A stretch of 64,000 nucleotides of DNA from Rhodococcus coprophilus NBRC 100603 (lineage in GTDB: Bacteria > Actinomycetota > Actinomycetes > Mycobacteriales > Mycobacteriaceae), in contig NZ_BDAM01000003.1 of assembly GCF_001895045.1 (NCBI RefSeq), positions 186,001-250,000 of the forward strand, written 5' to 3'. How positions within the stretch are numbered: position 1 is the first letter of the stretch; the number at the start of each line of letters is the position of its first letter. The position numbers were made by a program, and so were the translations under genes. The notes below the pieces were generated by a model. That model saw nothing but the letters and a program-made list of their open reading frames with translations, was not told the origin of the DNA and made no database searches. This document shows, piece after piece, positions 43,555 to 53,118 of this stretch.

Positions 43555-44160
43555 GTGAACACTCGCCCGCTGTCGTTGACCGACGACAGCCCCGTCGAAC
43601 GCGGCGACGCTGCCCGTAACCGCAAGCGTCTGCTCGACGCCGCGACGCAGCTTGTCGACGAACACGGCGTCGACGCCGTCACCATGGAGGCCGTCGCGAC
43701 GAAGGCGGGCGTCGGCAAAGGAACGGTCTTCCGCCGCTTCGGATCACGCGCCGGCCTCATGCTCGCCCTGCTCGACCACAGTGAACGCGAGTTGCAGCAC
43801 GCATTCCTGTTCGGACCACCGCCGCTCGGACCGGGTGCCGATCCGATCGAACGCCTCGTGGCCTTCGGCCGTGCGCGGATCGCCCTCGTCGACGTCCAGG
43901 GCGAACTGCTCCGGGCCGCCGAGTCCGCAGGTGTGCGGTTCTCGGCTCCGGCTCACCGGGTCTCGCTCATCCACGTCCAGACCCTGCTGCGGGAGGCTGG
44001 AACCGTCGGCGATCTCCCGGTACTCGCGCAGGCACTGCTCGCGCCCCTCGACGCGACGCTCGTGCTCCACCAGTGGCGGGAACTCGGATATCCGCTCGAG
44101 CGTCTCGCCGATGCGTGGGCCGACCTCGCACAACGCATGACGCGCCCGGCCCACAGGTGA
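43555..44160 (+). CDS. TetR-family repressor
   Basis: 201 aa. N-terminal HTH: RNRKRLLDAATQLVDEHG, then AVATKAGVGKGTVFRRFGS. The C-terminal ligand domain is of the SACE_7040-like group. GTG 43555 starts eight bases after TAGAAT, so the message is probably leaderless. It is divergent from the FMN reductase gene; the 12-bp palindrome between them is its likely site. The inducer is unknown, perhaps a quinone or flavin-linked stress signal. Confidence 0.87.
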   Translation: MNTRPLSLTDDSPVERGDAARNRKRLLDAATQLVDEHGVDAVTMEAVATKAGVGKGTVFRRFGSRAGLMLALLDHSERELQHAFLFGPPPLGPGADPIERLVAFGRARIALVDVQGELLRAAESAGVRFSAPAHRVSLIHVQTLLREAGTVGDLPVLAQALLAPLDATLVLHQWRELGYPLERLADAWADLAQRMTRPAHR

Positions 44161-44183
44161 CGGCCGCCGGTACGGTGAGGCTC

Positions 44184-44609
44184 ATGACCGCTGCTCTCCG
44201 CGCGTTCGTCGTCCTCACCCTCGGTGGGCTGCTGTGTGCATGCAACCCGAGTTCGGCGGCACCGACTGCTACCGATCTCGTGGGCCGGGAGTTCGTATCC
44301 ACCGAGATCGTCGGCACGCCCGTTCCCGGCGGAGGACCGCTCACCGTCGCGTTTCCCGCGCCCGAACGATTGTCGGCCTACGCAGGCTGCAACCGGATGA
44401 TGGGCACCGCGGACCTGTCCCGTGGGGTCGTACGCGCGGACGGTCTCGCCACCACGATGATGGCGTGCCCTCCCCCACTCGATGCGGCCGACCAGTGGGT
44501 TCAGAACCTCTTCGCTGCCCGTCCTCGATGGCATCTGGACGGGGACGTGCTCACGCTCACGACCAGCACGCTCCGGGTGACGCTCGTCGAGCAGTCGGCC
44601 GATAACTGA
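44184..44609 (+). CDS. META-domain lipoprotein (HslJ-like)
   Basis: 141 aa. Signal peptide with lipobox LCAC (Cys at about 17). The mature part is a META/HslJ fold: [18 protein letters not shown] (the GCN motif) and MMACPPPL. Related proteins are heat-shock or envelope-stress lipoproteins of unclear role. ATG 44184 is seven bases after TACGGT, so it may be leaderless; no Shine-Dalgarno is seen. Confidence 0.8.
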   Translation: MTAALRAFVVLTLGGLLCACNPSSAAPTATDLVGREFVSTEIVGTPVPGGGPLTVAFPAPERLSAYAGCNRMMGTADLSRGVVRADGLATTMMACPPPLDAADQWVQNLFAARPRWHLDGDVLTLTTSTLRVTLVEQSADN

Positions 44610-44682
44610 CCCGACCGCGTCACCGAACCGTCGCGCGCCCTGCCCACGCACTGATCCGGCACGTCGAAACGAATCCGGCACG

Positions 44683-45231
44683 TCAGTACGTACGCACAAG
44701 CCATTCCGCGAGCATCCGCGCGCTGTGGTCGATCTGCTGGGGCCAATCCATCGCCGTCTCGTCGGCGTGATCGCTCACGTGCTTGACGAGCCGGCAGCGC
44801 GCACCCATGTGCACAGCCGCCGATGCAACGGCAAACCCTTCCATGTCGACGAGATCGGCTCGCACCGCCAGCGCGTCGCGGACCTCGGCGTCGGAGACGA
44901 AGGAATCTCCGGTCGCGAGAGTCGTTCCGTCACCGTCCTCGAACGCGAGGGTGTCGCCCACCGGATGACCGAGGCTCCGCAACACCTCGCTGCTGATGTC
45001 GTGGTTGATGACGGTGGAGGGGAAATAGAGCCCGCCGTGCGTACTGCGCAGAGCGCCGGCAGTGCCGATATTGACGACGAGCGGCCTGCGCCCCTCCGGA
45101 TAACGCCCGAGCGCAGCCGTCACCGCGACCGCGGCGGTGACCTTGCCGATGCCCGTGATCAGCACGTCGAAGCGCTCCGGGACGTGCCTCGCCTCCGACT
45201 CGGTCGCGGATACGACGAGGATCTCGTTCAC
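44683..45231 (-). CDS. Nucleosidase, short MTA/SAH-nucleosidase-like
   Basis: 182 aa, shorter than usual MTA/SAH nucleosidases (about 230-255). It keeps [27 protein letters not shown], the substrate Met-Glu in [14 protein letters not shown], and KHVSDHADE with the catalytic Asp. It should cleave the glycosidic bond of an adenosine-type or related nucleoside. GTG 45231 has GGAGG six bases upstream. Divergent from nadE. Confidence 0.8.
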   Translation of the reverse strand: MNEILVVSATESEARHVPERFDVLITGIGKVTAAVAVTAALGRYPEGRRPLVVNIGTAGALRSTHGGLYFPSTVINHDISSEVLRSLGHPVGDTLAFEDGDGTTLATGDSFVSDAEVRDALAVRADLVDMEGFAVASAAVHMGARCRLVKHVSDHADETAMDWPQQIDHSARMLAEWLVRTY

Positions 45232-45369
45232 CTGTTGCCTCCGTATTTCTGGGGTTCGTGGCAGTTCACTTTGCCGCCTGCGTTGCCCGTTGCGCACGCC
45301 CGACCTGAACCCGCACCGTATCCCGGCGTCCTCTCGCGGCCCGGCCCCGGTGGGGCTAATGTTGCGCCA

Positions 45370-46209
45370 ATGACGAACCTGCGCGATCGGATCATCGACG
45401 AACTCGGAGTCAAGCCCTCCATCGATCCGCCGAGCGAGATCGACACGCGAGTACAGTTTCTCGCCGACTACCTTGCCTCCACTCCGGCGAAGGGCTTCGT
45501 GCTCGGCATCAGCGGCGGTCAGGACAGCACGCTCGCCGGACGACTGTCCCAGCTGGCCGTCGAAAAGCTCCGGGCAGCGGGGCGCGATGCCGAGTTCGTC
45601 GCCGTGCGCCTGCCCTACGGACAGCAGGCCGACGAGCACGACGCACAGATCGCGCTGGAGTTCATCCGGCCGGATCGCACCGTGCGCGCTGACATCAAGC
45701 CCGGGACCGATGCCACCGCGACCGAAGCCGGACGTGCACTCGGCGAAATCTCCGGCCACGGAGCCACCATTCGCGATTTCGTCCGGGGCAACATCAAGGC
45801 ACGCGAGCGCATGATGCTCCAGTACGCGATCGCCGGCGAACTCGGCCACCTCGTGGTCGGGACCGACCACGCCGCCGAGGCCGTCACCGGCTTCTACACC
45901 AAGTACGGGGACGGCGGAGTCGACATCACGCCGCTGGCCGGACTCACCAAGCGGCAAGGCGCTGCGTTGCTGCGAGAACTCGGTGCACCCGAGAGCACCT
46001 GGAGCAAGGTCCCCACCGCCGATCTCGAAGACGATCGTCCGGCGCTGCCCGACGAAGAGGCCCTGGGTATGAAGTACAGCGAGATCGACGACTATCTCGA
46101 AGGCAAGGACGTCACCGACGACCTCGCGAAGCGACTCGAAGGCAAGTTCCTCGAGACGCACCACAAGCGCGTCATGCCGGTGGCACCGTCCGACACGTGG
46201 TGGAAGTGA
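45370..46209 (+). CDS. nadE: NH3-dependent NAD synthetase
   Basis: 279 aa, without the glutaminase domain found in mycobacterial NadE; it resembles the E. coli type. The PP-loop is GISGGQDST (46-54); substrate motifs include [28 protein letters not shown] and VVGTDHAAE. It turns nicotinate adenine dinucleotide into NAD using ammonia. ATG 45370 is seven bases after TAATGT and has no Shine-Dalgarno, so it is probably leaderless. Confidence 0.94.
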   Translation: MTNLRDRIIDELGVKPSIDPPSEIDTRVQFLADYLASTPAKGFVLGISGGQDSTLAGRLSQLAVEKLRAAGRDAEFVAVRLPYGQQADEHDAQIALEFIRPDRTVRADIKPGTDATATEAGRALGEISGHGATIRDFVRGNIKARERMMLQYAIAGELGHLVVGTDHAAEAVTGFYTKYGDGGVDITPLAGLTKRQGAALLRELGAPESTWSKVPTADLEDDRPALPDEEALGMKYSEIDDYLEGKDVTDDLAKRLEGKFLETHHKRVMPVAPSDTWWK

Positions 46210-46228
46210 GCTGAACGCCTGCGGGCGG

Positions 46229-46507
46229 TCAGCCGCCTGCGAACGGCGGCAGCACGTCGACGCGAGCACCCGCCAGGCGGGACAGGTCGCGGGTGAGTTC
46301 CCCGGTGCCGCCCTCTCCCGGCTCGACGAGATACGCGGCGACCGACAGCACACGTTCCATCGCCGGTCCGTACCGCTCGACGAGCACTGTCCGGAGCGCA
46401 CCGAGATCGGATCCGGCGGGTAACGCCACCGTCTCCTTCTCGCACCCCGACGCGTCGGTTGCGGCGGCGAAGTACCGCACCTCGATCCCGTTCACCACGT
46501 CAGCCAC
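46229..46507 (-). CDS. moaD: Molybdopterin synthase small subunit MoaD
   Basis: 92 aa ubiquitin-like sulfur carrier. It ends in the required Gly-Gly (LPPFAGG). GTG 46507 has GGAG six bases upstream and overlaps the moaA stop by 8 bp. It works with MoaE (49891-50352) to insert sulfur into precursor Z. Confidence 0.9.
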   Translation of the reverse strand: MADVVNGIEVRYFAAATDASGCEKETVALPAGSDLGALRTVLVERYGPAMERVLSVAAYLVEPGEGGTGELTRDLSRLAGARVDVLPPFAGG

Positions 46508-47558
46508 CGATTGCTCCCATACTGCGTTGAGGCGGGACGAAATCCGCCGCGTCGATCCCGTGCCCGGCCCACTTGTTCCACATGGCACCACGCCAGAGGT
46601 CCATCAGTTCGTCATCGGTTGCGCCGCCCCGCATCGCGGCCCGCAGGTCCGTCTCCTGGTCGCTGAACAGGCACGATCGGACGGTGCCCTCCGCGGTGAG
46701 GCGGGTGCGGTCGCAGTCGGAGCAGAACGACCGGGTCACCGACGCGATGATCCCCACGGTCGCGGGTCCACCGTCGACGAGCCAGCGCTCCGCCGGCGCG
46801 GACGGATCTTCTCGCTCCGTCTCGGTGAGCGTGAAACGTGTGCCGAGCACGTCGAGCAGACCTTGCGCGGGCACCATCCGCGACCGGGCCCATTCGTGGT
46901 CGGCGTCGAGCGGCATCTGTTCGATGAACCGCAGTTCCACCTGCTCGTCGAGGCACCATTCGAGCAGGTCCGCAGCGCCGTGCAGGGTTTCCGGCATCAG
47001 CACGGCATTGATCTTCACCCGCGAGAAGCCCGCGTTCTTCGCGGCGCGGACGCCTGCCAGCACCGAACCGAGGCGATCCCGGCGGGTGAGTTCCGCGAAA
47101 TGCTCGCGGTCGATCGTGTCGAGGGAGATGTTGACGCGGCTGAGCCCGGCGCGGGCCAGAGCGTGCGCCCGGTGCTCGAGACCCACCGCGTTGGTCGTGA
47201 CCGCCAGCGGGATTCCGGGCGCGACCTTCGAGCAACCCTCGATGATCGCTTCGAGATCGCGTCGCACGAGGGGTTCCCCGCCGGTGAAGCGCACCTCGCG
47301 GACTCCGAGTCGCCCGGTTGCGATTCCCACCAGGCGCACGATTTCGTCGACGGTGAGGAGTTGCTCGCGAGGGATGGCAGGCAGCCCCTCTTCCGGCATG
47401 CAATAGGTACAGCGCAGCGAGCATTTCTCCGTGATCGAGACGCGCAGGTCGCGGGCGACCCGCCCGAAACGGTCGACCAGATCGGGCACATCGGGCCTGT
47501 CGGACGTGTCGTCGGCACGTCCACGTACGAGGGGAATCCCTACGTTCACCGCCGTCAT
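46500..47558 (-). CDS. moaA: GTP 3',8-cyclase MoaA
   Basis: 352 aa radical-SAM enzyme, first step of molybdenum cofactor synthesis. The N-terminal cluster motif is CSLRCTYC (Cys46, 50, 53). The C-terminal second cluster has [18 protein letters not shown]. It ends in GG, as active MoaA does. ATG 47558; the open frame upstream overlaps moeA. It is divergent from moeA and cotranscribed with moaD. Confidence 0.95.
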   Translation of the reverse strand: MTAVNVGIPLVRGRADDTSDRPDVPDLVDRFGRVARDLRVSITEKCSLRCTYCMPEEGLPAIPREQLLTVDEIVRLVGIATGRLGVREVRFTGGEPLVRRDLEAIIEGCSKVAPGIPLAVTTNAVGLEHRAHALARAGLSRVNISLDTIDREHFAELTRRDRLGSVLAGVRAAKNAGFSRVKINAVLMPETLHGAADLLEWCLDEQVELRFIEQMPLDADHEWARSRMVPAQGLLDVLGTRFTLTETEREDPSAPAERWLVDGGPATVGIIASVTRSFCSDCDRTRLTAEGTVRSCLFSDQETDLRAAMRGGATDDELMDLWRGAMWNKWAGHGIDAADFVPPQRSMGAIGG

Positions 47559-47688
47559 CCGATCACCGCCACCATGCGCCCAGTATGCCCACTGCCGGTG
47601 GCCCGCGAACACCGAACTACCCGAAGCCTCGTGGCAGTCCGCAGGTACTCGGGCGGACGCGAACTCGATTGTGCCTAGGATTGGCCCC

Positions 47689-48882
47689 ATGACGAGCGGC
47701 AAGCGGTCCGTGGAGGAACACGAACGGTACGTGGCGGAATTACTCGGGACCCTCCTCTCGGGATCCACCGTGACCGTCCCACTGTCCCGTGCCCTGCATC
47801 GCACGCTCGCGGAGACGATCACGTCTCCGCTCGATCTGCCCCCGTTCCGGAACTCCCAGATGGACGGGTACGCGGTCGCGTCGAGCACTGTGTCCGACGC
47901 GCCGGTGACGTTGCCCGTGCAGGGCGTCGTCGCGGCCGGAGACACAACCGGGGCCCTCGCCCGCGGAAGCGTACTGAAAATCATGACCGGCGCCCCGATG
48001 CCGGAGGGTGCCGACGCCGTCGTCCCCGTCGAGGACACCGCAGCCGACGAGGACGCCGGGACCGTGACCATCGGGAGAGGCACCCGACCGGGCGAGTTCG
48101 TCCGGGAAGCAGGCAGCGACGTCCGGACGGGCGATCGCTTGTTGTCGGCGGGCACGGTGCTCGCGGCACGCCACATCGCGGTGCTCGCCGCCGTCGGGCT
48201 GACGAACATCCCGGTCCGCGCACGGCCGCGGGTCGCGGTGATCTCGACCGGGTCCGAACTCGTCACCGCCGGAGACGTGCTCGGACCCGGGCACATCTAC
48301 AACTCCAACGGACCGGCGCTGGCCGCGAGTGCCAGCGCCAACGGTGCCGACGTCGTATCGATCGACCACTGCCACGACGACCCCGACGAGTTCGCCAAGA
48401 TGCTCGCCTACGCCGCGGGCGTCGCCGATGTGATCTTCACCTCGGGAGGGGTGTCGAAAGGCGACTTCGAAGTCGTCAAGGACACTCTGGAACCACTGGG
48501 CGGCGATTTCGTGTCGGTGGCGATGCAGCCCGGCGGTCCGCAGGGATCGGCGGTGATCGACGGTGTGCCGGTGCTGACCTTCCCCGGCAATCCCGTCAGC
48601 GCGCTGGTGTCGTTCGAAGTGTTCGCGCGTCCGGTGCTCCGGGCAGCAGCGGGCTACCCGCCCGTGACGGCCGAAATGCTGCCCCTCGCCACGGATCTGA
48701 CCTCGATCCCCGGCAAGCGCCAATTCCTGCGCGGTGCCCTCGACGGCCGGACCGTGATACCCGCGGCCGGACGCGGATCGCACCTCGTCGCCGGGCTCGC
48801 CGCAGCCGACGTGCTGCTCGACATCCCCGCCGACACCGTCTCACTCGAAGCTGGAGACCTCGTGAAAGTACTGACGCTGTGA
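47689..48882 (+). CDS. moeA: Molybdopterin molybdotransferase MoeA
   Basis: 397 aa. It inserts molybdate into adenylated molybdopterin. Motifs: [37 protein letters not shown] and [14 protein letters not shown], then [18 protein letters not shown] 47689 lies seven bases after TAGGAT (47676-47681), so the operon is probably leaderless. The stop overlaps the next GTG (GTGA). First of moeA-moaCB-moaE. Confidence 0.95.
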   Translation: MTSGKRSVEEHERYVAELLGTLLSGSTVTVPLSRALHRTLAETITSPLDLPPFRNSQMDGYAVASSTVSDAPVTLPVQGVVAAGDTTGALARGSVLKIMTGAPMPEGADAVVPVEDTAADEDAGTVTIGRGTRPGEFVREAGSDVRTGDRLLSAGTVLAARHIAVLAAVGLTNIPVRARPRVAVISTGSELVTAGDVLGPGHIYNSNGPALAASASANGADVVSIDHCHDDPDEFAKMLAYAAGVADVIFTSGGVSKGDFEVVKDTLEPLGGDFVSVAMQPGGPQGSAVIDGVPVLTFPGNPVSALVSFEVFARPVLRAAAGYPPVTAEMLPLATDLTSIPGKRQFLRGALDGRTVIPAAGRGSHLVAGLAAADVLLDIPADTVSLEAGDLVKVLTL

Positions 48883-49898
48883 CCGAATTGAGCCACCTCG
48901 ACGACCAGGGCCGCGCCCGGATGGTCGATGTGTCCGCGAAGGCCGACACCACCCGCACAGCGCTCGCCGCCGGGCGGCTCGTCACCACACCGGAGGTGGT
49001 GGCACTCGTGCGCGCCGACGACATGCCGAAGGCCGACGTGCTCGCCACCGCCCGCATCGCCGGTATCGCCGCCGCCAAGCGCACCTGGGAATTGATCCCC
49101 CTGTGTCACCAGCTGGCGTTGTCGTCGGTGAAGGTGAACTTCGGTTTCACCGACACGGCGATCACCATCGAGGCCACCGCCAAGACCAAGGGACCGACCG
49201 GAGTCGAGATGGAGGCGCTCACGGCGGTCGCCGTCGCGGGGCTCACCTTGCACGACATGGTCAAAGCCGTCGATCCCGCCGCGGTTCTCGACGGTGTCCG
49301 GCTCCTGTCGAAGGAAGGCGGCAAGCGTGGTCGCTGGCATCGCGACGACCTCGACGCCACGACCGGCACCGAAGCCCACGAGGCAGGCGCGGACGGGGTC
49401 GAGGCGGACGAGACCGAACCGACGGGGCGTTCCGCTGTGGTCGTGGTGGCGTCCACGGGCGTCGCCGCGGGCACCCGCGAGGATCGCACCGGCCCCGTCA
49501 TCGAGAAATGGCTCACAGAGCAAGAATTCACCGTTCGCGGGCCACTCGTGTACGCCGATGCGCAGATCGCGGCAGGTCTCGCCGACGCGCTCAGCGGCGG
49601 ACCGGCGCTGATCGTGACCACCGGAGGCACCGGCGCGTCGCCGACCGACGCCACCCCCGAGGCGACCCTGGCCGTGCTGGACCGCGAACTCCCCGGAATC
49701 GCAGAGTCGATCCGCCGGCGCGGACTCGACGCGACACCCCACGCGGTGCTCTCCCGCGGGGTCGCCGGACTGGCGGGCCGCACCGTCGTCGTGAATCTTC
49801 CGGGGTCGCCCGGCGGCGTGAAGGACGGACTCGCAGCGCTCGAGCCGATCCTCGATCATCTGTTGGCGCAGGTCGCGGGAGGCGGAGCACATGAGTGA
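48879..49898 (+). CDS. moaC: MoaC-MoaB fusion protein
   Basis: 339 aa. Residues about 1-155 are MoaC (cyclic pyranopterin monophosphate synthase): LIPLCHQLALSSVKVNF and TGVEMEALTAVAVAGLTLHDMVK. A charged linker (about 155-185) leads to a MoaB/Mog-type domain: LIVTTGGTGASPTDATPEA and VVNLPGSPGGVKDGL. One polypeptide thus covers an early and a late step of cofactor synthesis. It overlaps moeA and moaE by 4 and 8 nt. Confidence 0.92.
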   Translation: MTELSHLDDQGRARMVDVSAKADTTRTALAAGRLVTTPEVVALVRADDMPKADVLATARIAGIAAAKRTWELIPLCHQLALSSVKVNFGFTDTAITIEATAKTKGPTGVEMEALTAVAVAGLTLHDMVKAVDPAAVLDGVRLLSKEGGKRGRWHRDDLDATTGTEAHEAGADGVEADETEPTGRSAVVVVASTGVAAGTREDRTGPVIEKWLTEQEFTVRGPLVYADAQIAAGLADALSGGPALIVTTGGTGASPTDATPEATLAVLDRELPGIAESIRRRGLDATPHAVLSRGVAGLAGRTVVVNLPGSPGGVKDGLAALEPILDHLLAQVAGGGAHE

Positions 49899-50352
49899 CG
49901 GTATCGACACCACAGGACGCATCGCCGAATCCGGCGGGAGCAGCGAAGTGCTGGCGCGGATTTCGGCGGAGCCACTGGACCCTGCCGTGGTCGACGTTGC
50001 GGTGGCCGGGCCACGGCACGGCGCCGTGGTGGTGTTCACCGGCGTCGTGCGCAATCACGACGGCGGGCAAGCCGTGACCGCGCTCGAGTATCAGGCGCAT
50101 CCCGACGCCGAGGCCTTCATGCGCCGATGCTGCGAGGAGGTAGCCGGTAGATCGGGGCTCCCCGTCGCCGCCGTACACCGAGTGGGCCATCTCACCATCG
50201 GCGATCTCGCGCTCGTCGCGGCCGTCGCCGCACCGCACCGCGCCGAAGCCTTCGCCACGTGCGCCGAACTGGTCGAACGCATCAAACAGGAGGTGCCGAT
50301 CTGGAAGCGTCAGCACTTCACGCACGGCGTCACGGAGTGGGTGGGGCTGTAG
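49891..50352 (+). CDS. moaE: Molybdopterin synthase large subunit MoaE
   Basis: 153 aa. It forms the catalytic heterotetramer with MoaD. Motifs: GAVVVFTGVVRNHDGG, LEYQAHPDAEAFM, VHRVGHLTIGDLALV and IKQEVPIWKRQHF with the active-site lysines. Last gene of the moeA operon. Confidence 0.95.
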   Translation: MSDGIDTTGRIAESGGSSEVLARISAEPLDPAVVDVAVAGPRHGAVVVFTGVVRNHDGGQAVTALEYQAHPDAEAFMRRCCEEVAGRSGLPVAAVHRVGHLTIGDLALVAAVAAPHRAEAFATCAELVERIKQEVPIWKRQHFTHGVTEWVGL

Positions 50353-50501
50353 CCGGGCCGGTCGTACCGTGCCGACTGTGCGGTAGGGTGATGTGGTTCG
50401 GGTGTCACGAAGACGCCCACCGTCGTGGGATACCAGCGGATCGGGATCGTGCCCGGCCTGCGCGCAGACTGCAGATCGATTGCACACTGCACGGCTTTCC
50501 T

Positions 50502-50558
50502 TGCGGCGATCACGTCAGCACCACGGGAACACTTCCCGTCGAGTGCACACACGCCGCA
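50502..50558 (+). promoter_or_regulatory. Structured 5' leader of the DEAD-box helicase gene
   Basis: An outer stem TGCGGCG (50502-50508) / CGCCGCA (50552-50558) encloses a perfect 7-bp hairpin ACGGGAA-CAC-TTCCCGT (50523-50539). It ends four bases before the AAAGG ribosome-binding site. A conserved leader that senses cold or RNA helicase level is plausible for such genes; that role is inferred. Confidence 0.55.
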
Positions 50559-50578
50559 GTGAAAGGCAGCGCTGTTCT

Positions 50579-52009
50579 ATGACCACATCTTTTTCCGATC
50601 TCGGTGTTCCCCGTCCTCTCGTCGCTACGTTGAGTGACTCCGGAATCACCAGCCCCTTCCCGATTCAGGTCGACACCCTTCCCGACACCCTCGCGGGTCG
50701 CGACGTGCTCGGACGGGGCCGTACGGGCAGCGGCAAGACCCTCGCCTTCTCCATCCCCCTCACCGCACGCCTCGCCGGCGGTTCCACCCGCGCCGCAGGC
50801 CGCCCCCGCGGCCTCGTGCTTGCTCCGACCCGCGAACTCGCAACGCAGATCGCCGCGGTCGTCGAGCCTCTCGCCCATTCGTCGGGCCTCCGAGTGACCA
50901 CCATCTTCGGTGGCGTGTCGCAGAGCCGTCAGGTCGAGGCACTCCGCCGCGGCGTCGACATCGTCATCGCCTGCCCGGGACGCCTCGAAGATCTCATGCG
51001 CCAGAAGTTCGTCTCCCTCGACGCGGTCGAGATCACCGTGCTCGACGAGGCCGACCACATGGCCGATCTCGGCTTCCTCCCCGGCGTCACGCGCATCATG
51101 AATGCAACCCCGAGCGACGGTCAGCGCCTTCTGTTTTCGGCGACCCTGGACAACGGAGTCGACAAGCTCGTCAAGCGCTTCCTCCACAACCAGGTCATGC
51201 ACTCGGTGGACGAAGCCAACTCCCCCGTCGCGGCGATGACCCACCACATCTTCGACGTGCCCGGGCTCGACGCCAAGAAGGACCTGATCCGCACCCTTGC
51301 CTCCGGCAACGGCCGCCGAATCCTGTTCATGCGCACCAAGCATCAGGCACGCAAGCTGGCCAAGCAGCTCACCGATTCGGGAATCCCCGCAGTCGATCTG
51401 CACGGCAACCTGTCGCAGAACGCCCGCGACCGCAACCTCGCCGCCTTCTCCTCGGGTGAGGCGCGAGTGCTCGTCGCAACCGACGTCGCCGCCCGCGGTG
51501 TGCACGTCGACGACGTCGAACTCGTCGTGCACGTCGATCCCCCGGCCGAGCACAAGGCGTACCTGCATCGTTCGGGCCGCACCGCGCGCGCCGGAAGTGC
51601 CGGCGACGTCGTCACGCTCGTTCTTCCGGACCAGCGCCGGGATCTCGCTGCGATCATGCGCAAGGCGGCGATCAACGTCACCCCGATCAAGTCGACCGCG
51701 AAGTCAGAGCACGTGCTCGCACTCGTCGGCGACATCGCGCCTTATGTCGCGCCGAAGCCGGTGCAGGCGCCGGCAGCCGGTTCGTCCCGGCCGCAGCGGG
51801 CCGGTGGCGCGGGACGCCGCCGTGCCCCGTCGCAGGGTGGCGCAGCACGCCAGGGTTCCTCGTCGCGCCAGGGTTCGTCTTCTCGTCAGGTGAGCGGGTC
51901 CGGCACGCGTCAGGCCGCTCCGGCAGGACAGCGTTCGTCCACCGGTCACGGTGGAGCGGCAGCCACCGGTCGTCGTCGCGCAACGCGTCAGACGTCCACC
52001 CCGCGCTGA
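50579..52009 (+). CDS. DEAD-box RNA helicase
   Basis: 476 aa. Q motif near residues 5-30 (FSDLGVPRP, then SPFPIQ), Walker A GRTGSGKT (47-54), PTRELA, VLDEADHMADLGF, SATLD, and HRSGRTARAG. The last 80 residues are low-complexity, rich in Arg, Ser, Gln and Gly (SSRQGSSSRQ), suited to RNA binding. ATG 50579 follows a long leader with strong pairing. RhlE/CsdA-like roles in ribosome assembly or RNA decay in the cold are likely. Confidence 0.92.
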   Translation: MTTSFSDLGVPRPLVATLSDSGITSPFPIQVDTLPDTLAGRDVLGRGRTGSGKTLAFSIPLTARLAGGSTRAAGRPRGLVLAPTRELATQIAAVVEPLAHSSGLRVTTIFGGVSQSRQVEALRRGVDIVIACPGRLEDLMRQKFVSLDAVEITVLDEADHMADLGFLPGVTRIMNATPSDGQRLLFSATLDNGVDKLVKRFLHNQVMHSVDEANSPVAAMTHHIFDVPGLDAKKDLIRTLASGNGRRILFMRTKHQARKLAKQLTDSGIPAVDLHGNLSQNARDRNLAAFSSGEARVLVATDVAARGVHVDDVELVVHVDPPAEHKAYLHRSGRTARAGSAGDVVTLVLPDQRRDLAAIMRKAAINVTPIKSTAKSEHVLALVGDIAPYVAPKPVQAPAAGSSRPQRAGGAGRRRAPSQGGAARQGSSSRQGSSSRQVSGSGTRQAAPAGQRSSTGHGGAAATGRRRATRQTSTPR

Positions 52010-52032
52010 TCTCCCCCGGCGGGCTCAGCGCG
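52002..52032. terminator. Bidirectional terminator containing both stop codons
   Basis: CGCGCTGA (52002-52009) pairs with TCAGCGCG (52025-52032) around a GC-rich loop. The TGA of the helicase gene and the TGA of the convergent GTPase gene both lie inside the stem. Confidence 0.65.
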
Positions 52033-53047
52033 CCGTGAACCGGTGGACGGCGTACATCGCGTCGCCCGACACCGGTTCCGTCGCAACGCATCCCGCCAAC
52101 CGCTCACGGACGGCGTCCGCGTCGAGATCGGTACCGATCACCACCAACGTGGTGCAGTCGGGGACCTTCTCGCCGCGGCTCACCGGTTCGAAGCGGATGT
52201 GGTCACCGACGGTGTGCAGACGGTAGGTACTCACGCGTAGTCCTGCTGCGACACGCACATAACCTTTGATACGAAACACCCCCGCGGGCTGGTTCTCGAG
52301 AAAATCGACCAGCACGCGGGGGTGTAACGCGTCCTGGGTCTCGAACGTGACGGCCTCGTAGTCGTCGTGCAGGTGCGGATGGTCGTGGTCGTCGTCCGAA
52401 TAGAGCAGTTGATCGAGGGTCAGTTGCTCCCCCGGTTGCGGACCGGGACGCTCGGGGATGTCGAACAGCAATGCCGGATCGATCCGCGCGTGCTCGGTCG
52501 AAACCACTGCGGCACGGGGATTGAGACCGCACACCGCACCGAGCAGATCGTCGTGGGCGTCGCTGTCGATGCGGTCGGTCTTGTTGAGCAGCACCAGATC
52601 TGCGAGCGCAACGTGTTGTTCGATCTCGGGATGCCGTGCCCTGGACACCTCGAATTCCACGGCGTCGACGACGAGCACGAGACCGCCGTAGGTGACGAAG
52701 GGATTCTCCGAACCCGCCACAAGGCGGATCATGTTGCGCGGCTCGGCCAGCCCGCTGGCTTCCACGACGATGACGTCGAGGTCCGACGACCGGTTCGCAA
52801 GCCGGTCGAGCATCGCATCCATATCACTGACATCGACTGCGCAGCAGAGACATCCGTTGCTGAGCGACACCATAGAGTCGACCTGGCCGGCGACCATCAT
52901 CGAGTCGATGTCGACCGACCCGAAATCGTTGACGATCACACCGATCCGCGCCCCGCGCGTGTTGCGCAGGAGATGATTGAGCAGGGTCGTCTTGCCCGCG
53001 CCGAGGAACCCGGCGACCACCAGCACCGGTATCTGCTTCTTCGCCAT
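52025..53047 (-). CDS. COG0523 (CobW/YjiA-type) metal-chaperone GTPase
   Basis: 340 aa. Walker A GFLGAGKTTLLNHLL (13-27), the metal-binding CxCC motif NGCLCC, VEASGLAEP, NKTD, and a His/Asp-rich loop DDDHDHPHLHDD before the C-terminal domain. Such proteins deliver zinc, cobalt or other metal to a target. The target is unknown here; the zinc enzymes MscR and the beta-lactamase-fold protein are close upstream, but a terminator separates them. ATG 53047. Confidence 0.88.
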   Translation of the reverse strand: MAKKQIPVLVVAGFLGAGKTTLLNHLLRNTRGARIGVIVNDFGSVDIDSMMVAGQVDSMVSLSNGCLCCAVDVSDMDAMLDRLANRSSDLDVIVVEASGLAEPRNMIRLVAGSENPFVTYGGLVLVVDAVEFEVSRARHPEIEQHVALADLVLLNKTDRIDSDAHDDLLGAVCGLNPRAAVVSTEHARIDPALLFDIPERPGPQPGEQLTLDQLLYSDDDHDHPHLHDDYEAVTFETQDALHPRVLVDFLENQPAGVFRIKGYVRVAAGLRVSTYRLHTVGDHIRFEPVSRGEKVPDCTTLVVIGTDLDADAVRERLAGCVATEPVSGDAMYAVHRFTAR

Positions 53048-53071
53048 ACCGTGAGAGTAGCGGCGCTGCCT

Positions 53072-53110
53072 CGGGTGGCTCCGGCGACATCCGTCCGCCG
53101 GAACCACCCG
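53072..53110 (-). terminator. Terminator after the beta-lactamase-fold gene
   Basis: A 15-bp stem (53072-53086 with 53096-53110, one mismatch), 8 bp beyond the stop and before the GTPase gene. Confidence 0.75.
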
Positions 53111-53118
53111 CGAGCGCG

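Noticed and set aside
44647-44687. Direct repeat ATCCGGCACGTC twice between the META and nucleosidase genes
   Set aside because: Two short copies in a convergent gap with no pairing potential or neighbouring signal; no function can be argued.
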